Source: Nostoc carneum NIES-2107
GTDB lineage: Bacteria; Cyanobacteriota; Cyanobacteriia; Cyanobacteriales; Nostocaceae
Assembly (NCBI GenBank): GCA_002368155.1
Contig: AP018180.1
Location: 5,107,007 to 5,171,006, forward strand
Direction of reading: 5' to 3'
DNA length: 64,000 nt
A program made the translations under genes and the position numbers. The notes beneath the pieces were generated by a model, which made no database searches, was not told the DNA's origin, and was given only the letters and a program-made list of their open reading frames with translations. Below are positions 17,715 through 26,411 of this stretch, in pieces. Numbering within the stretch: position 1 is the first letter of the stretch; each line of letters starts with the position of its first letter.

Positions 17715-17772
17715 TAATTTTGGGTTGCAGCCTCGCTATCAAAATATAATTGAATTCCTGAAATCAACGTAG

Positions 17773-17800
17773 GGTGCGTTAGCCTTAGGCGTAACGCACC
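17773..17800 (+). terminator. Hairpin with T-rich tail (GGTGCGTTA arms)
   Basis: GGTGCGTTA and TAACGCACC are exact inverse complements around an AGGC-containing loop, followed by TTTCTATTTT. It is 58 bases past the stop of the DUF6737-like gene. The same hairpin type (GTGTTTTACGGCTTATGCC...) recurs near 35726-35752, so it is also a dispersed repeat. Confidence 0.5.
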
Positions 17801-17821
17801 TTTCTATTTTAAAAGAATTTG

Positions 17822-17925
17822 TAATACCAATTTGAAAAAAGAATGCCACAGATAGTAGGGGCAAGGCAATGCCTTGCCCTCTAGAATATATTGATGTGTC
17901 GCAAACATTATTTGAATTGGTATAA
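17822..17925 (+). repeat. MITE-C copy 2 (complete)
   Basis: Bounded by TAATACCAATTTGAA on the left and TTGAATTGGTATAA on the right, which are inverse complements: terminal inverted repeats of a 104-base element. Inside is an inner hairpin GGCAAGGCAATGCCTTGCC and the common TTGATGTGTCGCAAAC block. Copies 1 and 3 are at 11122-11190 and 38383-38487. Confidence 0.75.
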
Positions 17926-18209
17926 GGTAGCGGACTGGCATTTTCCCCGTCCTACAAGAAAATCTGACACATTTTACTTGTTTACTTAATTATGCTTAAA
18001 TACCCACTAAGTAGCAAAAATCAGTAGCTAAATTAATACCAAGCCTTCCTTTAGTTAGAAGTTCAGGCAATTAATTTTAATTAACCTTTTGAATGTAACG
18101 CAAATTTAATTTCTTATTTTGGGATTTTTACCCAAAATTCCACAGAAATATTTGTCAGATTACTTGTAATCAAACATCTGCAATCATTAACTTTCTTTAG
18201 GAGTAATCT

Positions 18210-18359
18210 ATGCAGAAATCCAACGACCAATCACGCTATTTTCAGAGATATCTTTCTCTTGCACCAGTTCTAGCAGTACTGACTATATCCCTAGCCTTTT
18301 CTATATGGGCGATTTTTAATTTTATCTTCCCCGATTTGCTTTTTCATCCCATGCCATAA
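18210..18359 (+). CDS. psaJ: Photosystem I subunit IX (PsaJ), divergent form
   Basis: A 49-residue single-helix membrane protein: MQKSNDQSRYFQRYLSLAPV, helix LAVLTISLAFSIWAIFNF, and the invariant ending FPDLLFHPMP. The ending and the APV before the helix identify it as PsaJ, which binds chlorophyll and carotenoid next to PsaF at the edge of photosystem I. AGGAG lies 7 bases before the ATG. psaF is not adjacent, unlike in many cyanobacteria. The helix differs strongly from the usual PsaJ core (TIWLTITAGILIEFNRF in common forms, from memory), so this could be a second, specialised copy. It is too short for most automatic gene calls. Confidence 0.85.
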   Translation: MQKSNDQSRYFQRYLSLAPVLAVLTISLAFSIWAIFNFIFPDLLFHPMP

Positions 18360-18484
18360 TGATCATGAGTAATCTGCATTAAAAAGACGCAATTACCTAC
18401 AAATGATTATGTTTAAGGCAAAAATTTAAATTCTGCCTTAAATTGTCTTTAATTCCAGATTGTATAGTTGTGTCAATTCACAAT

Positions 18485-19288
18485 TTATTTAACTTCCTGC
18501 ATATTTTTCACAATCTTTGTGACCAAATTTCTGGGTGTAAATCTCACCATTTCTGCCAGAATTTTATTTTTTAACCCAGGAATAGCAACAGTTTTACCTT
18601 CCATTAAGGCACGATAGCCGATTTTTGCTACTGTTTCTGCATCCATCATATTATTATTTTCTATTTGTTTAGCACCTGCAAGCCCTGTACGTTCATGAAA
18701 AGCGGATTCTGTTGGCCCGGGACAAAGGGCTGTTACAGTGACACCTGTATTTTCTAATTCACTCGCTAGTGCTTGAGAGAAGGATAAAATATAGGCTTTT
18801 GTAGCAAAATAAACTGCCATTAAAGGGCCAGGTTGAAAAGCTGCTGCAGAAGCAAGGTTTAATATTTTCCCCTCACCTTTGCTCACCATATCTTTGAGGA
18901 ATAACTTAGTTAAATGAGTCAGGGTGACTAAATTTACTTGCAACATATCTAGTTCAGTATTCAAGTTGGTTTCACTAAATAAACCATGAATACCAAATCC
19001 AGCATTATTTACTAGCACATCAATCTGAATAGATTCTTGTTGTAATTCTGTAAAAATCTCTTCTGGTGAAGTATTGATAGATAAATCCTTAACTATAGGT
19101 TTTACCCAAATGTCAAATTGCTGCCTAATTTTCTCAGTAACATCCGCTAGCCTTTGAGCCATGATATCTATTAATACGAGATTATAGTTATTCTGGGCAA
19201 AAATATATGCCAATTCATAGCCAATCCCGTTAGCCGCGCCTGTAATCAGAACGGTTTTTTTGTAATTGTATTGCTGTGCTTTGTTCAT
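18485..19288 (-). CDS. Short-chain dehydrogenase/reductase
   Basis: 267 residues of classical SDR form. TGAANGIG at 16-23, NNAG at 94-97, catalytic Ser147, Tyr160, Lys164 (YFATK). An Asp ending the second strand (LVLIDIMAQRL) suggests NAD(H). The C-terminal part (KIGYRALMEGKTVAIPGLKNKILAEMVRFTPRNL) resembles the DltE/YqjQ-like group, which includes acyl-reducing and unknown enzymes. Transcribed toward psaJ with about 125 bases between their ends. Substrate unknown. Confidence 0.87.
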   Translation of the reverse strand: MNKAQQYNYKKTVLITGAANGIGYELAYIFAQNNYNLVLIDIMAQRLADVTEKIRQQFDIWVKPIVKDLSINTSPEEIFTELQQESIQIDVLVNNAGFGIHGLFSETNLNTELDMLQVNLVTLTHLTKLFLKDMVSKGEGKILNLASAAAFQPGPLMAVYFATKAYILSFSQALASELENTGVTVTALCPGPTESAFHERTGLAGAKQIENNNMMDAETVAKIGYRALMEGKTVAIPGLKNKILAEMVRFTPRNLVTKIVKNMQEVK

Positions 19289-19814
19289 AAGAGAAAATAT
19301 GTAGATTATACCTAATGGGTTTGGCGGTTCTAAAAATTATGCAAAATAATCGCGGAACAAAATAGAAATATTTAGCGTCCTTAATTTATTGGAAATATGA
19401 GTTACGAATTTTAGATTGTAACCCATAAAAACCAATAATTAAGCTCCTCTCTTTTGAATATAGTTCCATGACTATAAAGCTGTTGTATATCTCAAGACAA
19501 ACTGCAAAACTCATAAAGTTATGGTTTGCCAACAATAGCTTTAACTAATACCAAAGTAGTATTCCGAAAATCTCTAGGATGATTTTTACTTTCTAGCTGT
19601 CATCCAAATATAAAATGCGCTAGAATAGCCTATTTCTAAGATATTGGGTGTTAATTGGAAGTTGCGATCGCTACAACTTCTCAACATCCCCAATATCAAA
19701 ATTAAGTTTAATTATGAACATATCTAAAACAGTATATTTATATAAGCAAAAAAATAATCATGTAATTCAAATTACATGATTATTGCATTGAGGATTACTT
19801 GATGCGATCAATTT
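19289..19814. other. Spacer between SDR and polysaccharide genes, no gene seen
   Basis: About 525 AT-rich bases. It should hold the SDR promoter at its left end, and it holds the terminator of the flippase gene at 19748-19784. I see nothing coding. Confidence 0.55.
19748..19784 (-). terminator. Rho-independent terminator of the exopolysaccharide operon
   Basis: A perfect 14-base-pair stem (AATAATCATGTAAT / ATTACATGATTATT, 19753-19766 and 19771-19784) with a 4-base loop. On the minus strand it is followed by a T-run (ATTTTTTTGC). It lies 30 bases past the stop of the flippase gene. Confidence 0.8.
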
Positions 19815-21224
19815 TTAAGCTGCCGATCGCCTAGCTGCCCAAATATCCAAAGGAATCTTACGAATACCCGGACAATAAATAAATATTGCCCCATAGCTGA
19901 CAACGAGCACTCCCACTGCTGCAACTGGTGGTAAGAACACACCAGCAAACATAGAAATTGTCGAGACTAAGGTAATCCAAAAGGCATCCCAATAATCGGG
20001 TGAACCAAATAACTTAGCGATCGATTTATGAAGCAGGTAGAAGCTGGGTAAAGCCAGAATTTCTGACAAACCGTATCCCCACAATCCCATTAGCGGGAGG
20101 AAAATTATGGTTGCTAACCACAGAACACCTACATACCAAGCGTTGCGATGAGCAATTTCATAGTTATGTCCTACAGCATACAAACTAGATGTATGCAGTT
20201 CAAAAATCGCTCCTACCAAAACTCCTACTGCAATGAAGGGAAAGATTTGAGCACTGATTAACCACTTATGAGAGAACATTAAAGGAATTAACCAGGCAGA
20301 AGTACAAGAAAAAGCAGCACAAATCGGCCCAATTAATAGAGCCTGATATGTCATTCCTTTACTAATTGCCTTGCGCGTTTGTTCTGGCTTATCCACTAAT
20401 TTTGCCATCACGCTAATGGACATCCGCCGCACCACTAAACGCAAAATTGCTAATTGCTCTGCCAATCGCATGGCTATACTGATGTAGCCAACTATCTCCG
20501 TACCGCCTAAACGACTAACTAATAAAGGCAATCGTAATCTTCTCAGGTTTAAAATGCCATCCGAGCCAGAATAAGTCAGTCCATAATTTATAGCGGGTTT
20601 AACTACCTTCCATTGCCAACGCCAGCGCCAAGGAACGGGATAATAATAGTACGCCATTACTAGTTGGACTAAATATCCCAAAACTGTGCCAATAATCGGC
20701 CCCCAATAGCCCCAGCCAATTAATACTAGGGGAATAGCCGAAACATACAACACCACACGAGACACTGCTTCTAACAAACCCACCTTGTCAAAACTCAGTT
20801 CTCGTTCCAACATACTAGTCGGAACTCGACTCACCATATCCATCCACAACGCAGGTAAGACGGCTTGTAATGCACCAGTCACTTCTGGCTCTTTTGTCCA
20901 CCAGCCAACAAGGGGAGCAGTAAACCACAATACAGCACAAATCGCTAGACCCAAAAAATTATAAAATGCCTGAATTTGTGCGGGTTCTTCATCAGTAAGA
21001 TTTGGCTGACGTACTAGGTACACTTGCAATCCTAAACGGCAGACTTGATTTAAAAAATAAAAAATACTTAAAACAATAGTGACAATACCGTATAACCCTG
21101 GGCCTAACATTCGAGCAATTACTAGCACATTCACCATTGAAAGGGCTGCAACTAGTAATTGTCTCAGTGTCATTGAGACACCACCGCGAATAATTTTTCC
21201 TTTAATATCTTTTGTATTAGGCAT
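19815..21224 (-). CDS. Polysaccharide flippase (Wzx-like, MATE/MOP superfamily)
   Basis: 469 residues with about 12-14 hydrophobic helices and no soluble domain, typical of oligosaccharide flippases that move lipid-linked repeat units to the outer face of the plasma membrane. The opening KGKIIRGGVSMTLRQLLVAALSMVNVLVIARMLGPGLYG is the classic N-terminus of the RfbX/Wzx type. It is the last gene of a minus-strand exopolysaccharide set. The space to the gene before it (206 bases) holds MITE-A copy 1. Substrate unknown. Confidence 0.85.
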   Translation of the reverse strand: MPNTKDIKGKIIRGGVSMTLRQLLVAALSMVNVLVIARMLGPGLYGIVTIVLSIFYFLNQVCRLGLQVYLVRQPNLTDEEPAQIQAFYNFLGLAICAVLWFTAPLVGWWTKEPEVTGALQAVLPALWMDMVSRVPTSMLERELSFDKVGLLEAVSRVVLYVSAIPLVLIGWGYWGPIIGTVLGYLVQLVMAYYYYPVPWRWRWQWKVVKPAINYGLTYSGSDGILNLRRLRLPLLVSRLGGTEIVGYISIAMRLAEQLAILRLVVRRMSISVMAKLVDKPEQTRKAISKGMTYQALLIGPICAAFSCTSAWLIPLMFSHKWLISAQIFPFIAVGVLVGAIFELHTSSLYAVGHNYEIAHRNAWYVGVLWLATIIFLPLMGLWGYGLSEILALPSFYLLHKSIAKLFGSPDYWDAFWITLVSTISMFAGVFLPPVAAVGVLVVSYGAIFIYCPGIRKIPLDIWAARRSAA

Positions 21225-21280
21225 TTATAGAAACATTTTGATTTTAGTTAATAGTGATGGGATGAGATTGATGCATGATA

Positions 21281-21403
21281 AGGGACTTCCAGAAAATAAA
21301 TTATCCAATTTACTTAGATAATATTTTTATTTCTCCCCCTGCTCCCTGCTCCCTGCCCCCCTGCCTACTCAGCGACGGGATATTTTTTTAGTTGGAAGTC
21401 CCT
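21281..21403 (+). repeat. MITE-A copy 1
   Basis: Starts AGGGACTTCCA and ends TGGAAGTCCCT, exact inverse complements of 11 bases, flanked by TA on both sides. The interior has AAAATAAATTATCCAAT and a CTCCCTGCTCCCTGC tract. Other copies: 44748-44882 and 50772-50886. No coding capacity. Confidence 0.8.
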
Positions 21404-21430
21404 AATTGCAGATGGGATTACCAGGATTCA

Positions 21431-22933
21431 TTATTCAGAGCGTGACAAGCGACGGCGAGTAGAATTCTTTTGATAATTAAAATATTTCTGTTTTGTAGAT
21501 GCAGCTGAATCAACTTCAGCAGTTATCGGTTTATCCCAATCCCAGCCAGCTACAGCTAATAAAGTCCACCAGTAGAAAAATAGAGTAGTGTGATTCCAAA
21601 CATTTCCCGCTAACATCCCTACTAACATAGAGACGAGAAACGCCACCATAATAAAACAGAGATTGCGTTTCGATGAATTAGGTGGAACAGAGTAAGCTAA
21701 TTGGAACAGACGAATAAATAAAGCACCAATTAAAAACAAAAATAGAATAAATCCAAAAATGCCCTCTTCAGCCAAAAATCTCACATAATCATTATGGGAA
21801 TAGCTAGCAAGGGGAGTTAAAAACCTAGAGGTATCTAATCCATATCCTAAAAGTGGTGAATACCTCCATTTGTCTAGTAAGAATGTCCACTGAGCAATCC
21901 GCCAATTAAAGCTATTACCATCATCCCATTGCAACAAAATTGCGCGAGATACATCAATATCTGGGTTTAATAGTGGTGTTCCATACAAAGATTGCAAGCG
22001 CTCTTGTCCCATCGGTGAGCTAGCAAAGAAAAATAACACCAACACAAACAGTAAAATACCGCCAACTAAGTTGACTATATTCATTTTTGGTGCCACTAAT
22101 GCTGGAATAAAAGCAACCAGCATCACCAATCCTGTTAATGATTTACTACTAACTAAGAAAAAAGCCAGCGCCGCAACTAAGATTAGCCAGGGTAAGCGTT
22201 GCTTTACTTGCCCCACTTTCCACAGTGCAATACCCAGAAAAAACAATGTAAATGTAGCAAATGCATTAGGATGTCCCAGGGTTCCATTCATTCGCGAGCC
22301 GGCTTCAATCGCATATCCGCTTTGAAATACTAAAAACGGAGGCAGCATTGATGGTGGTAACAAGATTTGCAAAGTAGCTGCGGTGATGGGAATAATCAAA
22401 CTTAAGAATAAGTAAGAAATTACTTTCTCTGCTGTTAGTCGCTCCTTAAGTTGCATCACTAACAGATAAATCATCAATCCCGAAAATACTCTTATCCATT
22501 CCCGCATAGCTACTGGCAAGTATGAGGCTCCTAGCCCTAACCCACCTATTGCTTGTAAAACTACCCATAATCCTTGTAAAGCAATCCATCCTGCTAGCAA
22601 CCACCAAAATCCATCGGTGTGTATTTTTTGTCTGCGTAGCAAGAGAACTGCGACATAAAGCAATGCTAAGATATCTATTCCTATAGCAAATGCAGCAGGT
22701 AGTTGCTGGTCAGAAAAGGCATCTAAAGCACTGCGTAAAATTAATAAACCTAAAACAGTTTGCTCAAAATTTTTAAAGAAATTGATGAGGATAGCAATAG
22801 CAACAAAAAGCACAACTATGTACAGTGGTTGTAAGTTTGCAACCACACCAACAATAATGCTAAAAATAAGCCCTAAAATACTAATCCAAATGGTAGGACG
22901 AAAAAGAATATTGCTACCTTGATCTATTGCCAT
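21431..22933 (-). CDS. O-antigen ligase/polymerase-like membrane protein (Wzy-like)
   Basis: 500 residues with 11-13 predicted helices and a larger periplasmic loop near residues 300-390 (GQERLQSLYGTPLLNPDIDVSR to LLGYGLDTSRFL to SHNDYVRFLAEEGIFG). The SHNDYVRFLAEEG motif, with the preceding GYG, matches the Wzy_C/O-antigen ligase family. In this setting it probably polymerises exopolysaccharide repeat units. The C-terminal tail (KQKYFNYQKNSTRRRLSRSE) is basic and cytoplasmic. Lies between the copolymerase and flippase genes. Confidence 0.85.
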   Translation of the reverse strand: MAIDQGSNILFRPTIWISILGLIFSIIVGVVANLQPLYIVVLFVAIAILINFFKNFEQTVLGLLILRSALDAFSDQQLPAAFAIGIDILALLYVAVLLLRRQKIHTDGFWWLLAGWIALQGLWVVLQAIGGLGLGASYLPVAMREWIRVFSGLMIYLLVMQLKERLTAEKVISYLFLSLIIPITAATLQILLPPSMLPPFLVFQSGYAIEAGSRMNGTLGHPNAFATFTLFFLGIALWKVGQVKQRLPWLILVAALAFFLVSSKSLTGLVMLVAFIPALVAPKMNIVNLVGGILLFVLVLFFFASSPMGQERLQSLYGTPLLNPDIDVSRAILLQWDDGNSFNWRIAQWTFLLDKWRYSPLLGYGLDTSRFLTPLASYSHNDYVRFLAEEGIFGFILFLFLIGALFIRLFQLAYSVPPNSSKRNLCFIMVAFLVSMLVGMLAGNVWNHTTLFFYWWTLLAVAGWDWDKPITAEVDSAASTKQKYFNYQKNSTRRRLSRSE

Positions 22934-23050
22934 TATCTGTCAGTTATGTATTTGTCTCATCCAAACAGTTAACTAATACAGCATTGAGTAAATAGAGTTA
23001 CCCTTGTAAACAATCACAAGGATTGATGTATGAAACTTTTGATTTTTTTT

Positions 23051-23080
23051 ACAGACGCGATTAATCGCGTCTCTGTAACT
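23051..23080. repeat. Hairpin repeat (AGACGCGATTAATCGCGTCT)
   Basis: A 20-base perfect palindrome just downstream of the Wzc-like gene. It is the same hairpin type as the GAGACGCGATGAATCGCGTCTC unit at 41434-41450, common in Nostoc-like genomes. It could act as a transcription attenuator inside the operon; no T-run follows on the minus strand. Confidence 0.55.
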
Positions 23081-23094
23081 TTTGCCTTGTTGTA

Positions 23095-25296
23095 TTAGCC
23101 AGTATGTTTGCCTGTTTCCTTAACCATTGACCATGAAGAAGAATGCTCAACTGCTGCTAATTGCTTTCTTTCAACAGCCGAAGCAAGTGCAGGAGGCGCT
23201 TTTTCTAGTGGTAGTACAGTTTCATTCATGACTACGCCCAACACAACGCTACCACTTTTTTGCAAGTTAGATATTGCTTGCATAGCGGCATCTCTAGAGG
23301 TGGCGTTAGGCTTAACAACTAGCAGTACACCATCTGAAAATTGACTTAAGGTAGCAGCATCTGCAGAATTTTTGATGGGAGCAGAATCAACAATCACATA
23401 ATCATAATGTTTTGCCGCTTCTTCCAAAAGCTCTGCCATTGCATCTGTCTCAATAATCATAGATGGGCGATCAGGAATTTTACCAGAGCCTAGTACTGAT
23501 AAATTGGGAATTGCTGTTTGTTGAACTGCATTCTGCCAAAGCACATTATCTGCAATTACTTCTGTTAATCCTAGGGAAGCAGGCAGATTTAGCAAACTTT
23601 CATACATGGGATATTGAAAGTCTGCATTGATAATTAATGTGCGTCTTGATAAAATTCCGGCTACAGCAGCTAAATGTAGCGCTACTGAAGATTTTCCTTC
23701 TCCACCACTGACACTGCTAATAACGATAACTCTGGCGCTCTCTTTACCAGCAGATTCTAGGGTTTTGAGCAACATCCGGTATGGCTCTACATAGTCGGAG
23801 GTATCCAACAGATTGTTGAGATCTGCCAAATTAGAGGTTGCAGGTGAAAATTTGGGTAATACTCCGATTACAGGGGTTTCTAGCCAAGCTTCAACTTCAG
23901 ATGTATCCCGCAATGTGGAAGCCATGAGTTCCAGAATTAATACCATTGCGCCAGCAGCAATAATGGCAATGACCGTACTGAGTACTATAATTACCAGAGG
24001 TCTGGGTGAAACTGGATCGGTAGGAATTTCAGCTTGTCCAATAATCCGGATGTTGCTGAGGATTTGTCCTTCTGCAATCCGTGCCTCTTCTAGCTTATCC
24101 TCTAAGGCTTTGAGAGCTTTATCAGCTTTTTCACGTTCGCGAGTCAAGCTCACCAATGCTTGTTGAGAAGAGGGGATTTTTGCTACACGCGATCGCAAAC
24201 GCTGGATGTCAGACTGGACGACGTTGAGCTTATTTTCTAAGCCCTGACGTTCAATATGACTGGTGATATACAAAGACATTAAGTCTTGGCTTAATTGGTT
24301 AGAGGCAACTTGGCTAGAAGATACCGCTTGATTTGCAGGAACTATTTGTGATAGTTGTTGATTATACAAAGAACGAAGTTCGTCTCGCTTATGTAAAAGC
24401 GCTAACACATTAGGATGTTCATCCGTCCATCGGAAGCGAGCATCTGTGAGTGCTACTTCTACACTTGTAAGTTGTCTTTGCAGTTCTTTTAGCTGTTCAT
24501 CTTGACCAACACGACCAGCAACGTAAGCTCCCTGAGAATCATTGACCCCCACTACTTGTTGTAATGATTGGTCTTTATTTCTAGCTTCTTGCAATTGGGC
24601 GCGCAGTTGCCTTTCCTGATTTTCTAGCTCTGTTAAGCTTTCAATTAACCCTTGAGTTTGGGTTTCTGATGCCACCAAAGAATAGGTTTCCCGATATCTT
24701 CTTTCTGCTATCTCAGCTTGTTTGAGCTTGATTTGTTGTTGAGCGATTTGCTCTTCCAGAAACTTGCGTACTGATGAAGCTTCTGTGCGAATTAGCTTAG
24801 TGTTTTCCACCATTACCAACTTGGCAATCTCGTTTAACAGATCGGCTGATACTTTGGGATAGGGGTTTTGATAGCTAATTTGCAACAGATTCGTTGCCGG
24901 TATAATTTCTACCCTAATGGCTTGCTGTAATTGCTCAATTGTGGGTAGCTTATCCGCTGGTATTTCACTATTTTTCTGAAATTTTTTGAGCGCACTCCGC
25001 AAAACTTGAGGAGATTTTACTAATTCTGCTTGTGTTGCTACTGGATCAGCAGCTTTACTAGGTGCTTTATTATTAATATCTGTTAATGCTTGGCCTAGAG
25101 ATGATAGACCAACTTCTTTTTGCCCAACAAGTAGTCTTATTGATGTTTCATATAAACGAGGTGAAATCGCAAAACTAATTGCAGCTACACCTACTAATAC
25201 AGATACAAAAGTTAATGCCGCCGCCCAAGAATGACGTTTGATAGCGGATGCTGAAGATAAAGGAAAAGCAGCTTTACCCATTAATGTGCCTGCCAA
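23095..25296 (-). CDS. Wzc/GumC-like polysaccharide copolymerase with degenerate BY-kinase domain
   Basis: 733 residues: N-terminal Wzz domain with first helix at about 25-45, long periplasmic coiled coil (about 170-430), second helix at about 440-462, and a C-terminal P-loop domain (about 500-690). Walker A is SSVSGGEGKSS and Walker B VIVDSAPI. Walker A' reads LIINADFQYP, whereas active BY-kinases have the pattern DxDxR: the first Asp is Asn and the Arg is Gln. The C-terminus (SVVLG...SSSWSMVKETGKHTG) has no tyrosine cluster. It therefore probably sets chain length and export but may not autophosphorylate. It lies in the exopolysaccharide operon before the Wzy-like gene. Confidence 0.88.
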   Translation of the reverse strand: MAGTLMGKAAFPLSSASAIKRHSWAAALTFVSVLVGVAAISFAISPRLYETSIRLLVGQKEVGLSSLGQALTDINNKAPSKAADPVATQAELVKSPQVLRSALKKFQKNSEIPADKLPTIEQLQQAIRVEIIPATNLLQISYQNPYPKVSADLLNEIAKLVMVENTKLIRTEASSVRKFLEEQIAQQQIKLKQAEIAERRYRETYSLVASETQTQGLIESLTELENQERQLRAQLQEARNKDQSLQQVVGVNDSQGAYVAGRVGQDEQLKELQRQLTSVEVALTDARFRWTDEHPNVLALLHKRDELRSLYNQQLSQIVPANQAVSSSQVASNQLSQDLMSLYITSHIERQGLENKLNVVQSDIQRLRSRVAKIPSSQQALVSLTREREKADKALKALEDKLEEARIAEGQILSNIRIIGQAEIPTDPVSPRPLVIIVLSTVIAIIAAGAMVLILELMASTLRDTSEVEAWLETPVIGVLPKFSPATSNLADLNNLLDTSDYVEPYRMLLKTLESAGKESARVIVISSVSGGEGKSSVALHLAAVAGILSRRTLIINADFQYPMYESLLNLPASLGLTEVIADNVLWQNAVQQTAIPNLSVLGSGKIPDRPSMIIETDAMAELLEEAAKHYDYVIVDSAPIKNSADAATLSQFSDGVLLVVKPNATSRDAAMQAISNLQKSGSVVLGVVMNETVLPLEKAPPALASAVERKQLAAVEHSSSWSMVKETGKHTG

Positions 25297-25390
25297 GATT
25301 GCTCTTTGAAAGTATACTAAAATTGGTTAAAGTAAATTTCTTCAACGTAGAAAATACTATAGGTTAATAATTATGTTAACAGATAAATAG

Positions 25391-26113
25391 TTAGTATGCT
25401 CCTTTGCTCTTTAAGACTACATGAATTGTTTTTAAAATTAATTTGAGATCGTAAATAACAGACCACTTTTTCTGATATTCTAGATCCATTTTGACAATAT
25501 CTTCAAAATCTTCTATATGAGAACGTCCATTAACTTGCCATTCACCTGTAATTCCAGGTTTAACTAGCAACCTTTGAAAGTGGTGAAGTTCGTAATTCAT
25601 TACTTCATCAACAGTGGGAGGACGAGTACCAACCAAACTCATATCACCTTGCAAAACATTCCAGAATTGAGGTAATTCGTCTAAGCTGGTGCGGCGTAAG
25701 AAAGAGCCAACGCGAGTAATTCGTGGATCTTGAGCATTCTTAAAAATGTGTCCCTTAGCCTGATTTGGCACTAGATGCTTCAGATATTCGGCATTAGGAA
25801 GCATCGTCCGGAACTTCCAGATGCGAAAATTTTTGCCGTTTAAACCACAACGAGTCTGACTGTAAAAAATTGGGCCAGAACTATCTAATTTGATAGCGAT
25901 CGCTATTGGTATAGCCACTAATAAAGTAAGAGATAAACCAATGAGCGCACCGACGATATCTATCAATCGTTTTACTAAACTCGTAGCCGAAGGATGTACC
26001 CTTTGTGCAAAATTAGCACTCGTTTGAAGATGAATCTGCATGGACTTTTGGTAACAGCGAACTATGACATGTAAATAACAAATTAAGAATTTACTGACAG
26101 AAAGTTCGCCCAT
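25391..26113 (-). CDS. Initiating sugar transferase (WcaJ/ExoY-type, polyprenyl-phosphate hexose-1-P transferase)
   Basis: 240 residues. Transfers a sugar-1-phosphate from a nucleotide sugar to undecaprenyl phosphate and so starts repeat-unit assembly. Signatures: VKRLIDIVGALIGL with a membrane helix at about 45-70, then SGPIFYSQTRCGLNGKNFRIWKFRTM, RRTSLDELPQFWNVLQGDMSLVGTRPP, and KPGITGEWQVNGRS. It is the short ExoY-like form, without the N-terminal four-helix part of WcaJ/WbaP. The start is uncertain: MGELSVSKFLICYLHVIVRC may be an overextension, and Met21 (MQIHLQTSANF) is a reasonable alternative. Context fixes the pathway; the sugar is not known. Confidence 0.9.
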   Translation of the reverse strand: MGELSVSKFLICYLHVIVRCYQKSMQIHLQTSANFAQRVHPSATSLVKRLIDIVGALIGLSLTLLVAIPIAIAIKLDSSGPIFYSQTRCGLNGKNFRIWKFRTMLPNAEYLKHLVPNQAKGHIFKNAQDPRITRVGSFLRRTSLDELPQFWNVLQGDMSLVGTRPPTVDEVMNYELHHFQRLLVKPGITGEWQVNGRSHIEDFEDIVKMDLEYQKKWSVIYDLKLILKTIHVVLKSKGAY

Positions 26114-26411
26114 TTTTGCGGCTCAAGAAGTAGTGCAAGAACCTTGCGATCGCGGCTCCCGAGAAATCAAGTTTTTGGATAGTGATGAGTGGGGAACCAA
26201 TACCCAAAATTAATTCGCAAATTGCAATGGCAAATATGCTTTCGTTTCGTCTTGTTTCTCAAGCCTAAAAAATGGGCGAATTATACGAATTTGGGATTGG
26301 AGATTGAAAAGCTTGAACCTAATACTGTTTTCAGATTTTCAAAAGATAGTACATAAACCAATGCTGATGGTTACTTAAAACCACTCTTGTTGTTAACTGT
26401 ATGCATGGAAT
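26114..26411. other. Spacer within the exopolysaccharide gene set
   Basis: About 300 bases without a gene between the GT4 and sugar transferase genes on the same strand. It may carry an internal promoter; no clear one could be chosen and no hairpin stands out. Confidence 0.45.
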
